A DNA stretch of 63,969 nucleotides from Nocardia wallacei (GCF_029868745.1 NZ_JARWOP010000207.1:1-63969); one strand, 5' to 3'; counted from the first letter of the stretch, positions 8,500 to 18,052 are shown. Translations and numbers: made by a program. Notes: generated by a model not told the origin, from the sequence alone.

Positions 8500-8766
8500 T
8501 CAGGCCGGTTCGGCGAGCAGCCAGGGCGCGAACCGCGCGAGCAGGTCGTTGACCGCGGGCAGCGCCATGAGGCGGGTGATGCCCGCGCACGCGGCCAGAA
8601 CGACCGCTACGGCACCTGTGGCGGGGATGCCGCCGGTGACCACCACGACGGGAATCAGGGTGACCAGAGCGAGCGCCACCTGGAACACGGTCCGCAAGAC
8701 TGCCCGCCACGGGTAGACCGTCTGCGAGGGAACGGACGCGGAGAGGGGAAGGGAATGCTGGCCCAT
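8500..8766 (-). CDS. Holin
   Basis: An 88-residue protein with two predicted membrane helices, near residues 22-46 and 50-70 (ALALVTLIPVVVVTGGIPA, GAVAVVLAACAGITRLMAL). It follows the two endolysin genes directly. Size, topology and position are those of a class II-type holin that permeabilises the membrane at lysis. Confidence 0.7.
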   Translation of the reverse strand: MGQHSLPLSASVPSQTVYPWRAVLRTVFQVALALVTLIPVVVVTGGIPATGAVAVVLAACAGITRLMALPAVNDLLARFAPWLLAEPA

Positions 8767-8776
8767 GACGGCCTCC

Positions 8777-9790
8777 TCAGTTGTTGCGGGCGAGCAGCTG
8801 GTCGAGCTTGCGCCCGTTCAGAACGCTCTGCTTGTAGATCTCCAGCACGTAGCCGACCAGGCCGCGCCGCTGCACCTTGCCGGGCGTCATGCCGTCCAGC
8901 TCGTCGATCGGGTCGGGGTACCCGTCCCAGACCACCTCGTTCCAGATGTCGGCGAGCATCAGCCACGCCCATCCGCCGCGTGCGGCGTCGCGCACGTTGT
9001 AGATGGCGTTGAGCGGCTGCCGCAGGCCGGGGCGGTCCGGCGTCGGCTCCCAGGGGGTGAGCTGGGAGGCACCAGCGAGGATCTTGTTCTGGTCTTCCTG
9101 GTTGAGAGCCACGAAAGGCTCCTCCTTTCCTGTGCGCAGTTGACCGAAGTCGTCGGTCAGTACGTAGTTGAGATCGGCCTGGACGCCGTCGACCGAGTAG
9201 TCGAAGAAGTTGTTCTGCTGCCAGAGGTTGACGTACTGGAACCGGCTGGAGCGCACGCCGTTTCGCCAGTCGCCGTCGAACAGCACGACGCCGTCGCCGC
9301 ACAGCCAGAAGTAGTCGGCGAGGTCGCGGTTGTGGGCCTCCTCGACCACGGTGTCGAAGCCGTAGACGCCGCGGCCACGCCGCCCGAGCCGTGACTCCTG
9401 GAAGCCGCGCAGGCACTCCATTGCCTGATTCAGCTCCCAGTCGTTGCTCGGCCGGAAGTCGACCGAGCAGTAGACGACGGGGATGTCTGCCAGCCCGACC
9501 TCGTCGAGCCGGTCGGCCACCCAGTCACCGCGGTCGCGGCCGATGGCGTATCCGCCGGTGCACCAATTTGCCGCCAGGTCCTCGTAATTCAGGGCGATAT
9601 CGAGGCCGAGCCGCCGGTAGTTGTCGGCCTCGGACCGGCTGATCCAGTCGGGCCAGTCGTGCCGGTTCTTCTTCTCGACGTAGAACATCCGGCCAGCGAA
9701 CTTGGATCGAGCTACCGAGTCCTCGCGGAGCACGTTGCCGGAGTCGACGATGAGCTTCGGTCCGGGCGGTTCGATTGGGTAGATGGTCAC
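8777..9790 (-). CDS. Endolysin, Rv2525c-like (DUF1906) glycoside-hydrolase-like
   Basis: A 337-residue protein starting GTG at 9790, overlapping the stop of the M23 peptidase gene. It opens with LIVDSGNVLREDSV, later has DIALNYEDLA, GGYAIGRDRGDW and IPVVYCSVDF, which fit the TIM-barrel glycoside-hydrolase-like fold of Rv2525c/DUF1906 proteins. The C-terminal part (about 230-337) contains repeated LNQED and AIYNVRDAARGGWAW segments and may bind the wall. With the adjacent peptidase it probably cuts peptidoglycan during lysis. Confidence 0.7.
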   Translation of the reverse strand: MTIYPIEPPGPKLIVDSGNVLREDSVARSKFAGRMFYVEKKNRHDWPDWISRSEADNYRRLGLDIALNYEDLAANWCTGGYAIGRDRGDWVADRLDEVGLADIPVVYCSVDFRPSNDWELNQAMECLRGFQESRLGRRGRGVYGFDTVVEEAHNRDLADYFWLCGDGVVLFDGDWRNGVRSSRFQYVNLWQQNNFFDYSVDGVQADLNYVLTDDFGQLRTGKEEPFVALNQEDQNKILAGASQLTPWEPTPDRPGLRQPLNAIYNVRDAARGGWAWLMLADIWNEVVWDGYPDPIDELDGMTPGKVQRRGLVGYVLEIYKQSVLNGRKLDQLLARNN

Positions 9791-10350
9791 GAGGCGGCTC
9801 CTGATGGTGGGAACGGAAGCAACTGCTCGAAACCGGCCAGCACCGCGGCGCGACCGGAGTAGTCGAGCAGATGCAGGAACTCCGGTTCGGCCGGTGCGGG
9901 CGGCGGGCCGCCGGGCTCGAGGGCGCCGTGCTCGTCGAGCCACGGCATCGGGTCGAAAGCGGATCCGCCGAGACGGCCGGGCGCGGACCAGGTTTCGAAG
10001 TGCAGGTGCGCACCCGCCGGGCCGTTCGGCACGACTCCGCCGTTGTAGCCGACGCGTGCGATCAGGTCCCCAGCGCGCAAGGTCTGGCCGATCGACACCA
10101 GGATGTCTTGCGGGAACATGTGTCCGTAGACGGTGTCGACGTCGTGCTCAGCCTGGTGGTCGATGACAATCCAGCAGCCGAATCCGCTTGCAGGACCGGC
10201 CAATACGACCCCGCCGTCGGCCGCGGCATAGATCGGCTTGCCTGGCGTCGAGCCGAAATCCTGCCCGTAGTGGAAGCTGCCCCATCGGGGCGCGAAACCG
10301 GAGGTCAGGGTGTAATCTCCGGCACGCATCGGACGATAGATATGTGACAT
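9787..10350 (-). CDS. M23-family peptidoglycan endopeptidase (endolysin)
   Basis: A 187-residue protein. The lysostaphin-type zinc site is visible: FHYGQDF (His and Asp ligands, near residue 27), VYGHMFPQ and GAHLHFE (near 118). The fold covers residues about 10-135, followed by a proline-rich linker and a short tail. The ATG at 10350 with GAGG upstream is preferred to a GTG three codons earlier. It forms a two-enzyme lysis set with the DUF1906 lysin, replacing the single LysA common in these phages. No LysB esterase gene is seen in the window. Confidence 0.8.
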   Translation of the reverse strand: MSHIYRPMRAGDYTLTSGFAPRWGSFHYGQDFGSTPGKPIYAAADGGVVLAGPASGFGCWIVIDHQAEHDVDTVYGHMFPQDILVSIGQTLRAGDLIARVGYNGGVVPNGPAGAHLHFETWSAPGRLGGSAFDPMPWLDEHGALEPGGPPPAPAEPEFLHLLDYSGRAAVLAGFEQLLPFPPSGAAS

Positions 10351-10439
10351 GGGTTGCACCTCTTGCGGTTGATGTCGAGTCGCGCCGATTCACCACACGA
10401 CGGCTCCAGGTCGTCGGTGCAAGCCATTAGCATCAGGCC

Positions 10440-11036
10440 GTGCCGACCGACCGCCCCCATATTCCTGCCGAGCTTCGACGCGCCGTGCTGGTCGAAGCAG
10501 GTCACAGGTGCGCGATACCTACCTGTCGGCAACACCCGGTGGAGGTGGATCACATCGTGGATTGGGCGAAGGTGCGTCGACACGACTTCGACAATCTGAT
10601 CGCCCTATGTCCGACGTGCCACGCACGAAAAACGAAGGGTGACATTGATATTCAGTCGATGAAGCAGTACAAGGCGAACCTGGGAGTCCTGACCAGCCGT
10701 TACGGAGACCTTGAACTCAGACTGCTTCGATCACTGGCTGAATGGGTCCCGGGCATTCCACGTCCGATGGTCTCGGACGGGATGGTGTGGATGGTGGCTG
10801 ATCTCCGACGTGATGGAGTCATAGAGCTTCGCCAGGACGGTTGGTTCCTCCCGTCTGGATGGCGCGATCGGCCTCGGCCTTCCAAGGAGCTGATCGAGCA
10901 AGCCGCGCAGCTCCGAGCCCGGTATGCATCTCTGACCCTGAAGGGAATCGAACTTGTGGAACGGTGGTACGGCGCTCGACCTGTGGACTGGGTAGCGGGA
11001 ACCGGTCTCACATCGGAGTGGCCGCTTACCGATTAG
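10440..11036 (+). CDS. HNH endonuclease inserted between tail and lysis genes
   Basis: A 198-residue protein from GTG at 10440. Residues about 20-65 hold CAIPTC, VEVDHIVDW, NLIALCPTCHARK, a zinc-bound HNH nuclease core. The rest includes a basic, possibly winged-helix region. It is the only + strand gene inside the structural module, divergent from the M23 gene and overlapping the stop of the tail gene at 11,033 by four bases. It may be a free-standing homing-type nuclease or a cargo defence nuclease. Confidence 0.7.
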   Translation: MPTDRPHIPAELRRAVLVEAGHRCAIPTCRQHPVEVDHIVDWAKVRRHDFDNLIALCPTCHARKTKGDIDIQSMKQYKANLGVLTSRYGDLELRLLRSLAEWVPGIPRPMVSDGMVWMVADLRRDGVIELRQDGWFLPSGWRDRPRPSKELIEQAAQLRARYASLTLKGIELVERWYGARPVDWVAGTGLTSEWPLTD

Positions 11037-12583
11037 CCAGTTCCGTTGGCGATGGCGCGGGTCAGCGCTGCCACGCCCTTCATGCGGTCGATGAGGACTT
11101 CCCAGGCGTCTTTCAGCTCGTCGTCGTCGCCGATGGTCACGTACTCCGTGCACTTCTCGTCGCGAGAGTCCTCGACCTCGACGCCGGAGACGTAGTTCTC
11201 GACGATCGTTCCGCGGTCCCAGAACGTCATGATGTCGCCGACCTTGAACCGCCGGCCTGACCCATCGTCTTCACCAAAGGAGAATCCGCGGCCGTCGACG
11301 CCGCCCGCCTTGACCTCCAGCTTCAGCGACTCGCCGCCGCCGTGCTGCTTGAGGCCGGTCAGCCCCACCGCGAACGCGTCCAGCGAGTACGCGCCGGTGT
11401 TGTCAACGAACGCTTCGCCCCAGGCGTGCTCGCCGAGATCCGACTTCAACTGCGGGTCGTCGAACTTCTGGTAGGCGAAGAAGATGTCGTCGAACAGGTC
11501 ACCGACCAGGATCGAACCGAGTCCAGCGCCAGGCACGGCAAGGTTCAGCAGCGCCTGAAGTGCAAGGTTCGCAGCCCACTCGACCGCCATGTTGATGAAC
11601 TCGGGCGCCTTGCCGCCGACGATCACACTGTGCGCGGTCGGGTGGCTGACACCGCGGCTGTAGTGCTCGATATTTCCGGCGTCAGTGCGCCATTGCATCC
11701 AGCGCCGGTCCCGCTTCTTCAGCGTGTCGAACACGTATCCGGCGCGCTGCATCTTCCCCCACTGATCCGGATCCTGAAGGCCGAGAACGTTGTCGGGGTT
11801 GGAGAACCACAGGAAGTTGTCACCGGACAGGTCGAGCACATTCTGGAGTCGCGCGAGGCTGTCGGTATTGAACACCTGCGGCGACGGGCCGTCCTCGGGA
11901 ATCCACAGGTTGCAGGCCACACCGCGGTCCGACGAGTCGAGAGCGCTCTTGAACAGCTCGTCGAGCTGCGTGAACCGCGCGGACAGCACGACGATATCCG
12001 CTGTGTATGCCTCGATGATCTCGAGCAGGTCATCAAGGGTGTCGATGCTGTCGAGCTGCGGCAGCTCCGGAATGTCGTACTGGAGCGGCAGCTTGGCGTA
12101 GACCGGCTTCTGCAACCGGATCGTGTTCTTCGCGAGGAAGTACTTCAGCACGAAGTCGGTCGGGCCGAACATGATGTCCTGCTTGCCGGTCAGGGCGATC
12201 TGCACCTCGGGCGGCAGCAGCGGTTGCACCCACGCCAGGATCGTGAGCAGCCAGTACAGGTTGGAAACGCAAGTGGCCGTGACGATTTCCTCGCCAGGCT
12301 TGCCTTCCATCGTCGCGGAGATGACTCGCCCGTCCCACGGCACACCGTTGTAGTAGGTGCGGATCGGGACGACGTCGCGCTTGCACGCCATCAGGCGCCC
12401 GGCGAGAGGATGGTCTGCTCGGACCTGGATCGTGCCCGTACCTGGCACCGTCCAGAACCAACCGAACCGCGCCTTGATGTACGGGCCGAGGGGCCGCGAC
12501 CTGGTGTAATTCTGGTTGAAGACGGTGATGTTGAACGCGGGCGGGCTCTTGGTATTCGGCTTCCATGCCGCATTCGGGTTCAT
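11033..12583 (-). CDS. Minor tail protein, ReqiPepy6 Gp37-like
   Basis: A 516-residue protein, ATG at 12583 overlapping the previous stop (ATGA). The N-terminus (ITVFNQNYTRSRPLGPY, FGWFWTVPGTGTIQVRADH) and overall length match the Gp37-like family of Rhodococcus phage ReqiPepy6 and many actinobacteriophages, which lies at the tail tip next to the distal tail protein. It probably forms part of the tail hub or baseplate. Confidence 0.7.
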   Translation of the reverse strand: MNPNAAWKPNTKSPPAFNITVFNQNYTRSRPLGPYIKARFGWFWTVPGTGTIQVRADHPLAGRLMACKRDVVPIRTYYNGVPWDGRVISATMEGKPGEEIVTATCVSNLYWLLTILAWVQPLLPPEVQIALTGKQDIMFGPTDFVLKYFLAKNTIRLQKPVYAKLPLQYDIPELPQLDSIDTLDDLLEIIEAYTADIVVLSARFTQLDELFKSALDSSDRGVACNLWIPEDGPSPQVFNTDSLARLQNVLDLSGDNFLWFSNPDNVLGLQDPDQWGKMQRAGYVFDTLKKRDRRWMQWRTDAGNIEHYSRGVSHPTAHSVIVGGKAPEFINMAVEWAANLALQALLNLAVPGAGLGSILVGDLFDDIFFAYQKFDDPQLKSDLGEHAWGEAFVDNTGAYSLDAFAVGLTGLKQHGGGESLKLEVKAGGVDGRGFSFGEDDGSGRRFKVGDIMTFWDRGTIVENYVSGVEVEDSRDEKCTEYVTIGDDDELKDAWEVLIDRMKGVAALTRAIANGTG

Positions 12584-13410
12584 GCGGCAGCCCGCTCGTA
12601 CTTCTGCGGCATCCACACTTCGATGCGGCTGGCCTCACTGGTCGCGGTGCCCGAAATATTCAGGGCGACAGTGGACTTGGCAGGCACGCTCTTGTACCAA
12701 CCGACGTTGCCCGCCTGCTCCCAGACGTCGAGACCAGCGCCGTTGTGGATATGCGGGTACTCCGGATTGGTCTCGACCGTCCAGGTCTCACCGGCGGGGA
12801 TCGTCGGCAAGGTCTGGGTCTCGCCGTCGACGCCGATCGAGTACCGGCCGGGACCGGTGAGCTTGTAGAACACCCACGCAGCGACATCGCCGTCGTTGTG
12901 GATGGTCCGCCCTGCGAAGGTGTCCGGGGTGTAGGTTGGCGGATTGACCGTCGCGCCGTTCCACCAGGACTCGTCGGAGCCGAGCACCGCGGTCTCGGTG
13001 CACCAGCCAACGTCATTGAGCAGATCGAACGACGGATCCGGGATCTGGTTCTCCCGGCGCACGTACTGGAATCGGTCACCGCCGCCGGGAGAGATGACGT
13101 GGAACTCGGCCAGTGCTTGGCCGTCGCCGAGGCTGTCGCGCCACGTGTTCCACAGGTCGAGCGCGACCTCACCTGGTTCGACCGGGCCGAGGCGCACGGT
13201 GAGGGTGATCAGGTTGATGTCGCGGTTGCTGCCGCGCCAGGTGGCGCCAGCTTGGCGGGCGTTGGCTTGCCGGACATGGACGATCGGCGCACCGCCGACC
13301 CCTTTCGGGGCCTCGGCGAGGCGCAGCGGGCAGTCGGGTTCGCCGAACTGCCATATCGACCGTGGTTGTCCGGGATACTCGACGCCGCGCAGTTCGAAGC
13401 GAACAGGCAT
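12580..13410 (-). CDS. Distal tail protein
   Basis: A 276-residue protein directly after the tape measure gene. The N-terminal half (residues 1-110) looks like a Dit-type beta sandwich, and the C-terminal half (about 115-276, from NQIPDPSFDLLNDVGW) like a galactose-binding/jelly-roll domain. Position and two-domain form are those of the first tail-tip protein below the tape measure. Confidence 0.65.
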   Translation of the reverse strand: MPVRFELRGVEYPGQPRSIWQFGEPDCPLRLAEAPKGVGGAPIVHVRQANARQAGATWRGSNRDINLITLTVRLGPVEPGEVALDLWNTWRDSLGDGQALAEFHVISPGGGDRFQYVRRENQIPDPSFDLLNDVGWCTETAVLGSDESWWNGATVNPPTYTPDTFAGRTIHNDGDVAAWVFYKLTGPGRYSIGVDGETQTLPTIPAGETWTVETNPEYPHIHNGAGLDVWEQAGNVGWYKSVPAKSTVALNISGTATSEASRIEVWMPQKYERAAA

Positions 13411-13431
13411 TGGAGATTCCCGTCTGCGGGG

Positions 13432-16400
13432 TCAGACCCCCAGCTGTCGGATGTTGAGTTCCGCTGTGCGGCGGCCGGAGTCCACGTCGACGTCGACTTG
13501 CACCGGCTTGCCGTCCTTGACCGCGTCGATGAGGACGGTGAGCTTTTCCCCCAGCGCTTCCAGCTGCTTGTCCAGACCGGGAATCGAGGTGTTGCCGGTG
13601 TCGAAGCCCCGGAACTTGCCATCCGCGTCCCAGCCGGACGCGCCGGTCAGCGCGAGCCCGGCACCGAACGCCGCTGCGCGGTATGCGGCTGAGGCCCAAA
13701 CAGCAAGTGGCACATCCTGTTTCGGTGTGGACAGTGGCACCCCGCCTTGGTCGCCGCGGGTCACGATCTCCCAGGAGCCGGTGTGTACTCCGCCGTCGCC
13801 GTCTTGGCCCAGTCCGCCGAATCCGCCCATCGCGTACGGGGTGAGCTGAAGACCGAAACGGTGCGCGACCGAGGCGAGGATGGCAGTGGACCGGGCGCGC
13901 TTGGCGACCGAGAGCGGGATGTACGCCTCGCCGCCGGTCTCCGGTTCACCCCAGACCCGTAGGTCGCCAGCTGAGGCGATCTGGGCGGTGTGGTCCTCGC
14001 TGCCGTCGGCAAACCATCGCGCGTTGAGCGTCGCGATCGGCTTGCGGTCGTCCGTGCTCGACTGCCCGCCGAGCGAGGCCGGCCAATTGACAACGCGGAC
14101 GTCTTGCACCGAGCCGCTGGAGGATCCGGCGGACGAGGTACTGGCCGTCCCTGCGGATTTGCCGTCGGCGCCGCCGTTCTTCTCGGAGCCTGCGCCCACG
14201 CTCGGCGGATCCATGAGCAGGTGCATGACGTTCGGGAAGTCCTGTGCACCAGCGGCTCGGCCGCCGTACTGACCGTTTCCTCCCGCGCCGCCCATCTCCA
14301 CATGTGTGCCGTCGGGCAGTGTGACCGCGGTGTGGCCGCCGCCGGGCATGTTCGGATCGTTGATCCAGCCGATGCGCAGCGATCCGTCCGGGCCGGGGCC
14401 GTCCTGAAATCCGCGGGCCGCCAGCGCCTCGCCCTCGTTGTCGGTGGCGAACCGCCCACCGGTCATCGCGTTGCCGTAAACCGCGAGGTTGGCAATACGG
14501 GACGCCGCGCCGGAGCAGTCGGTGTCCCAGGAGTCCGACCAGCCGCCCCAGACGTACTTCGCACCCTCGATACCGCGCGCCTGGACGGCGAGGTCGTCGG
14601 TGTGAAGGCCGCCCTTGGAGAACTGGAGCAGGTCGTATCCGAAGCGAGCCGCGACGTCGGCGAGGATCGCGGTCGATCGCGACCGCTTGGCCTGAGCCAG
14701 CGGGATATACGCTTCACCACCGGTTTCCGGTTCGGCCCACACCCGCATGTCACCCGCCGGTGCGATCTGAGCGCGGTGGTTCTCGGTGCCGTCGGCGTAG
14801 TGCACGTACCCGGACTCTGGCGAGTAGGCCGGTGCGTTCGCACGCAGCTGCGCGTTGTCGATGCCCGCCTGCACACGCTGCCAATCGACTTGCAGATCCA
14901 GTGGGATCGGCTTGCCGGTGTTCGCCGTGACGAAGTCATCGAGCGTCTTTTGCGCCTCTTTGGTTTCGGCCGTCACGCGAGAGGTGCCGTCAGGCAGGGT
15001 CTCCACCTTGAAACCGAACTCTTCGAGCCGCTGCTTGGCCTCGTCGGTCAGGGCCTCAACGCGCACCGCCTTGCCGTCGGGGACAGCGTTGACGTCGGCG
15101 CCGAACAAGCGGGCCATCTCCGCAGCGTTGGCGGACTGCTCGCCCGCAGTGCGGACCGAGTCGCGGATCGCGTCGATCTTGGGCCGCGCGCCGTCGAGCA
15201 GGTCGGCCATCTGCCGCGCCTTGTCGGCAGCGGAATCCATTTGGCCGCCGTACCATTCGGTGGCCTTGCCCGCGCCCTCGATCGCCTTGCCGGTGTCCTC
15301 CAGGCCGGGAATGTGCTTGATGATGCCGCCGACCTTCTCGGTGAACCCACCAATTGCCGCCAGCGCCTTGCCGATGCTGTCGCCGATGCCCTCTTGGAAG
15401 GTCGCGAAGGCACGCAGCGAGCCCGACGCGAACGCGATCAGCCCATCGAGGCAAGCGAAACCTGCGTCCGCCAGATGGGTGAAGAACGAGATGATCTCAG
15501 GCTGGTGGGCTGACACCCAGTCCGCGGCCTTCTGCAAGGTCGGACCGAATGCCTCAGCGATGGAGAACTTGACGCCGTCCATCGCCTGAGTGATCGAGTT
15601 CCGGGCTGCCTCGAACTTGTGCGCCGTGGTGTCGCCGATGGTGTTCGCGGCCTGGTCCGCAGCACCGGCTACGTTGCCGAATTCCTGAGTGGCCGTGTCG
15701 AGATTCAGGGCGTACGCGGCGTCTTGGATGTCCTCGAACTTGGTCCCGAACAGGGCCAGTGCGGCGTTGTAGCGGTCCTGGGGGTCCTTGATGTTCTGGA
15801 GTCCGCGGAGCAGCGTCGCCATCATGTCGCGGGCCGCCTGGCCGCCGGAGGACATCGCTTTCCGCGCTTCCTCGGCCTTGACGCCGAGCTTGTCGAATCC
15901 GTCCGCGCCTTCAGCTGTGCCGTCGGTGACGCGCAGTTTGAATTCCTTCAGCGCGTCGATCACGACGTCGGTGTCTCGCGCACCAGCCTTTACGCCCTGC
16001 GCGACGAGAGCCCAGCCTTCGGCACCTTGCAGGCCCAGTGCCCGCAACTGCGTCGAGTATTCGTCGAACGAGTCGAGCAGGTCATCGGAGTTGTTCAGGC
16101 TGTTCTGCTGCGCCTTCACCAGCAGGTCGAACGCGCCAGCCGCGTCCTTCGCGATGCCGTTCTTCACGGCCTGGCCCGCAGACCGGGCAACCGCGGGCAG
16201 GTCTTCGCCCATGAGCTGCGAGACGACGTTCAGCTTCTCGATGACAGGCTGCATCTGACCGGCGGTCTCGGTGCCGTTGAGCAGCCCGGCCTGAATCGCA
16301 GCCGAGACCGCGTCCATATTCGAATTGACCGATTCGCCCCAGCCGTTGGCGAAGGCATCGCCAGCCGCCGTGCCGATGACCTTCATCTGCTCGTCGGAGA

Positions 16401-16989
16401 CACCGAGCCGCGCCTGGACCAGCGCGGCGTCCTTCTCCATCTGCATTCCGTCGGAGATGGCCTTCGCGAGCACCGAGCCCGCAGCCAGACCGACCGCGGC
16501 GACACCGACCAGCGACATGGCGATCGGTCCGCCCTTGCCGCCCAGCCCCTCGAGCTTGCCAGCGAAGCCGGAGACAAAAGAGTCGCCCATTTGTGTTCCC
16601 GTGGAGGACATCTCGGTCGCGCGAGAGCCGATCTTGCCGATCGCCTCCGATGCGCGATCAGCCGCACGGGACAGGCCGGCGGGGAGGTCGATGCGCCGAG
16701 TGGCGCTGGACGCCTGCTCGGCCGAGCGCTGGATCCGGTCGACGTCGCGGGCCGCGCCTTGTGCCGATTCGCCGAACCGTTCGACGTCGCGGGCAGCGTT
16801 GCGCGCTCCGAGGCCGCCGCGCTCGATGCTGGCGCCGGTGCTGGAGAAGCTGCGGTCCACCTGTCCGGCAGCGCGTTCGGCCGCGCCTCGCAGTCCGGTG
16901 AATCCGCGCTCGGCGTTGTCGATGCTCCGCTGGAATCGGGAATCGTCCAGGGAGAGTTCGGCGTAGATCTCACCGACCTTGGTCGACAT
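13432..16989 (-). CDS. Tape measure protein with internal NlpC/P60-like domain
   Basis: At 1,185 residues it is the longest protein of the phage. It has an N-terminal helical region, hydrophobic segments near 175-200 (MSLVGVAAVGLAAGSVLA) and 510-530, and long heptad-like stretches. Residues about 800-920 contain DTDCSGAAS (Cys825) and GGGHTAVTLPDG (His886), the spacing expected of an NlpC/P60 cysteine peptidase, so the protein may open peptidoglycan during entry. About 65 residues around 730-792 recur at 990-1056 (ETGGEAYIPL in both), flanking this domain. The length should set the tail length. Confidence 0.85.
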   Translation of the reverse strand: MSTKVGEIYAELSLDDSRFQRSIDNAERGFTGLRGAAERAAGQVDRSFSSTGASIERGGLGARNAARDVERFGESAQGAARDVDRIQRSAEQASSATRRIDLPAGLSRAADRASEAIGKIGSRATEMSSTGTQMGDSFVSGFAGKLEGLGGKGGPIAMSLVGVAAVGLAAGSVLAKAISDGMQMEKDAALVQARLGVSDEQMKVIGTAAGDAFANGWGESVNSNMDAVSAAIQAGLLNGTETAGQMQPVIEKLNVVSQLMGEDLPAVARSAGQAVKNGIAKDAAGAFDLLVKAQQNSLNNSDDLLDSFDEYSTQLRALGLQGAEGWALVAQGVKAGARDTDVVIDALKEFKLRVTDGTAEGADGFDKLGVKAEEARKAMSSGGQAARDMMATLLRGLQNIKDPQDRYNAALALFGTKFEDIQDAAYALNLDTATQEFGNVAGAADQAANTIGDTTAHKFEAARNSITQAMDGVKFSIAEAFGPTLQKAADWVSAHQPEIISFFTHLADAGFACLDGLIAFASGSLRAFATFQEGIGDSIGKALAAIGGFTEKVGGIIKHIPGLEDTGKAIEGAGKATEWYGGQMDSAADKARQMADLLDGARPKIDAIRDSVRTAGEQSANAAEMARLFGADVNAVPDGKAVRVEALTDEAKQRLEEFGFKVETLPDGTSRVTAETKEAQKTLDDFVTANTGKPIPLDLQVDWQRVQAGIDNAQLRANAPAYSPESGYVHYADGTENHRAQIAPAGDMRVWAEPETGGEAYIPLAQAKRSRSTAILADVAARFGYDLLQFSKGGLHTDDLAVQARGIEGAKYVWGGWSDSWDTDCSGAASRIANLAVYGNAMTGGRFATDNEGEALAARGFQDGPGPDGSLRIGWINDPNMPGGGHTAVTLPDGTHVEMGGAGGNGQYGGRAAGAQDFPNVMHLLMDPPSVGAGSEKNGGADGKSAGTASTSSAGSSSGSVQDVRVVNWPASLGGQSSTDDRKPIATLNARWFADGSEDHTAQIASAGDLRVWGEPETGGEAYIPLSVAKRARSTAILASVAHRFGLQLTPYAMGGFGGLGQDGDGGVHTGSWEIVTRGDQGGVPLSTPKQDVPLAVWASAAYRAAAFGAGLALTGASGWDADGKFRGFDTGNTSIPGLDKQLEALGEKLTVLIDAVKDGKPVQVDVDVDSGRRTAELNIRQLGV

Positions 16990-17009
16990 GTACGCCTCCG
17001 TTCAGGGGG

Positions 17010-17378
17010 TTAGTCGCCTTCGGTCTCGTTTCCGGCGTCGAGTAGCGCCTGGAGGTCGACGAAGTCGGCGAGCTGTGCGAATTGCCAATTGGCGCGGCCC
17101 AAGTCGGGGCTGCCGCCGAAGTGCAGGAGCGCGGTCCGGCCCGCGTGCATGGCCATCGTGTCGGGCACGTCGTTGCGTGCCATCTCCTCGCGCGCCGGGC
17201 CGAGGATCTTCACGATCTCGTCGTATTCGGCTGCTGCGGTGAGTGTTTGGTCGATAATCAGCGTGCGGAGCCGGTCGGCTTCGTTGATGCCGGGGCACTT
17301 GATCTTGTAGACGACGCCGCCGATCGGCAGTGAGAGGTCAGGGTCGTAGAACTCGGTCAGGTCGCGCAGCGCGGCCAT
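17010..17378 (-). CDS. Second tail assembly chaperone-like protein
   Basis: A 122-residue protein, ATG at 17378 with AAGGA nine bases upstream. Its beginning (DLTEFYDPDLSLPIGG) closely matches that of the preceding gene product (DLTEFLDPDLYLPVRG), and both contain a GRTALLH segment. It lacks the C-terminal extension of its neighbour. It sits where the frameshifted second chaperone product usually begins, just before the tape measure gene. Confidence 0.65.
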   Translation of the reverse strand: MAALRDLTEFYDPDLSLPIGGVVYKIKCPGINEADRLRTLIIDQTLTAAAEYDEIVKILGPAREEMARNDVPDTMAMHAGRTALLHFGGSPDLGRANWQFAQLADFVDLQALLDAGNETEGD

Positions 17379-17388
17379 AGGGCAGTCC

Positions 17389-18036
17389 TTACGGGGTGGG
17401 AGTGAAGATGGCCCGGTGGAGGCGGGTGCCCGGCATGACGGCGAGGTCGCGGATCCGCATCTCGAGCCATCGCCACGGGCGTTCGTGCAGCACACCGGAA
17501 TTGAGGTCGACGCCGAACACGGAGTGCATGTCCAGCTCGATCTGCGTCCAGCACGCGAAGACGTCGCGCCACGGCATTGTGGGCGTGGCGGCGTTCTCCG
17601 GTGCCAGCTCGGGCGGGTTGAACCAGCGGCGCAGCCCAGTGACCGGGTCGATCGGGCCGCCGCCGGGATCATCTGGGCCCAGATGGCCGGGTGCGGATGG
17701 GTCGGTCTGCTCCCCCGCGGGCGGCTGGTCGGTGTCGAGTTCGCCGTTCCAGTACGCGGCAGCGACGTCCGGGCCTTTGCCGTAGTGCAGCAGCGCGGTC
17801 CGGCCGACGAGCGCTATCGCGGTCTCGTCGGCGCCGAGTGCATCGAGCTGGTCCCACGCGGCGCCGAGGATTCGCCGGATCTCGGCGCGCTCCATCTCGG
17901 GTGTGAGCGCGCCGAGATCGGCCATGATCTTCCGCAGCCGCAGCCCGTCCCAAGCGGACGGGGATGCGATGCGGATTCGTCGGCCGCGAACAGGCAGGTA
18001 CAGATCGGGATCCAGGAACTCGGTCAAGTCCTGCAC
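17389..18036 (-). CDS. Tail assembly chaperone
   Basis: A 215-residue protein after the tail tube gene. It joins an N-terminal chaperone domain (residues 1-100) to a C-terminal segment (VFACWTQIELDMHSVFG, ERPWRWLEMRIRDLAV) typical of the downstream chaperone product. The two parts, normally joined by ribosomal frameshifting, appear here in one frame. It should coat the tape measure during tail assembly. Confidence 0.7.
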   Translation of the reverse strand: MQDLTEFLDPDLYLPVRGRRIRIASPSAWDGLRLRKIMADLGALTPEMERAEIRRILGAAWDQLDALGADETAIALVGRTALLHYGKGPDVAAAYWNGELDTDQPPAGEQTDPSAPGHLGPDDPGGGPIDPVTGLRRWFNPPELAPENAATPTMPWRDVFACWTQIELDMHSVFGVDLNSGVLHERPWRWLEMRIRDLAVMPGTRLHRAIFTPTP

Positions 18037-18052
18037 GGTTCGGGCCTTCCGA

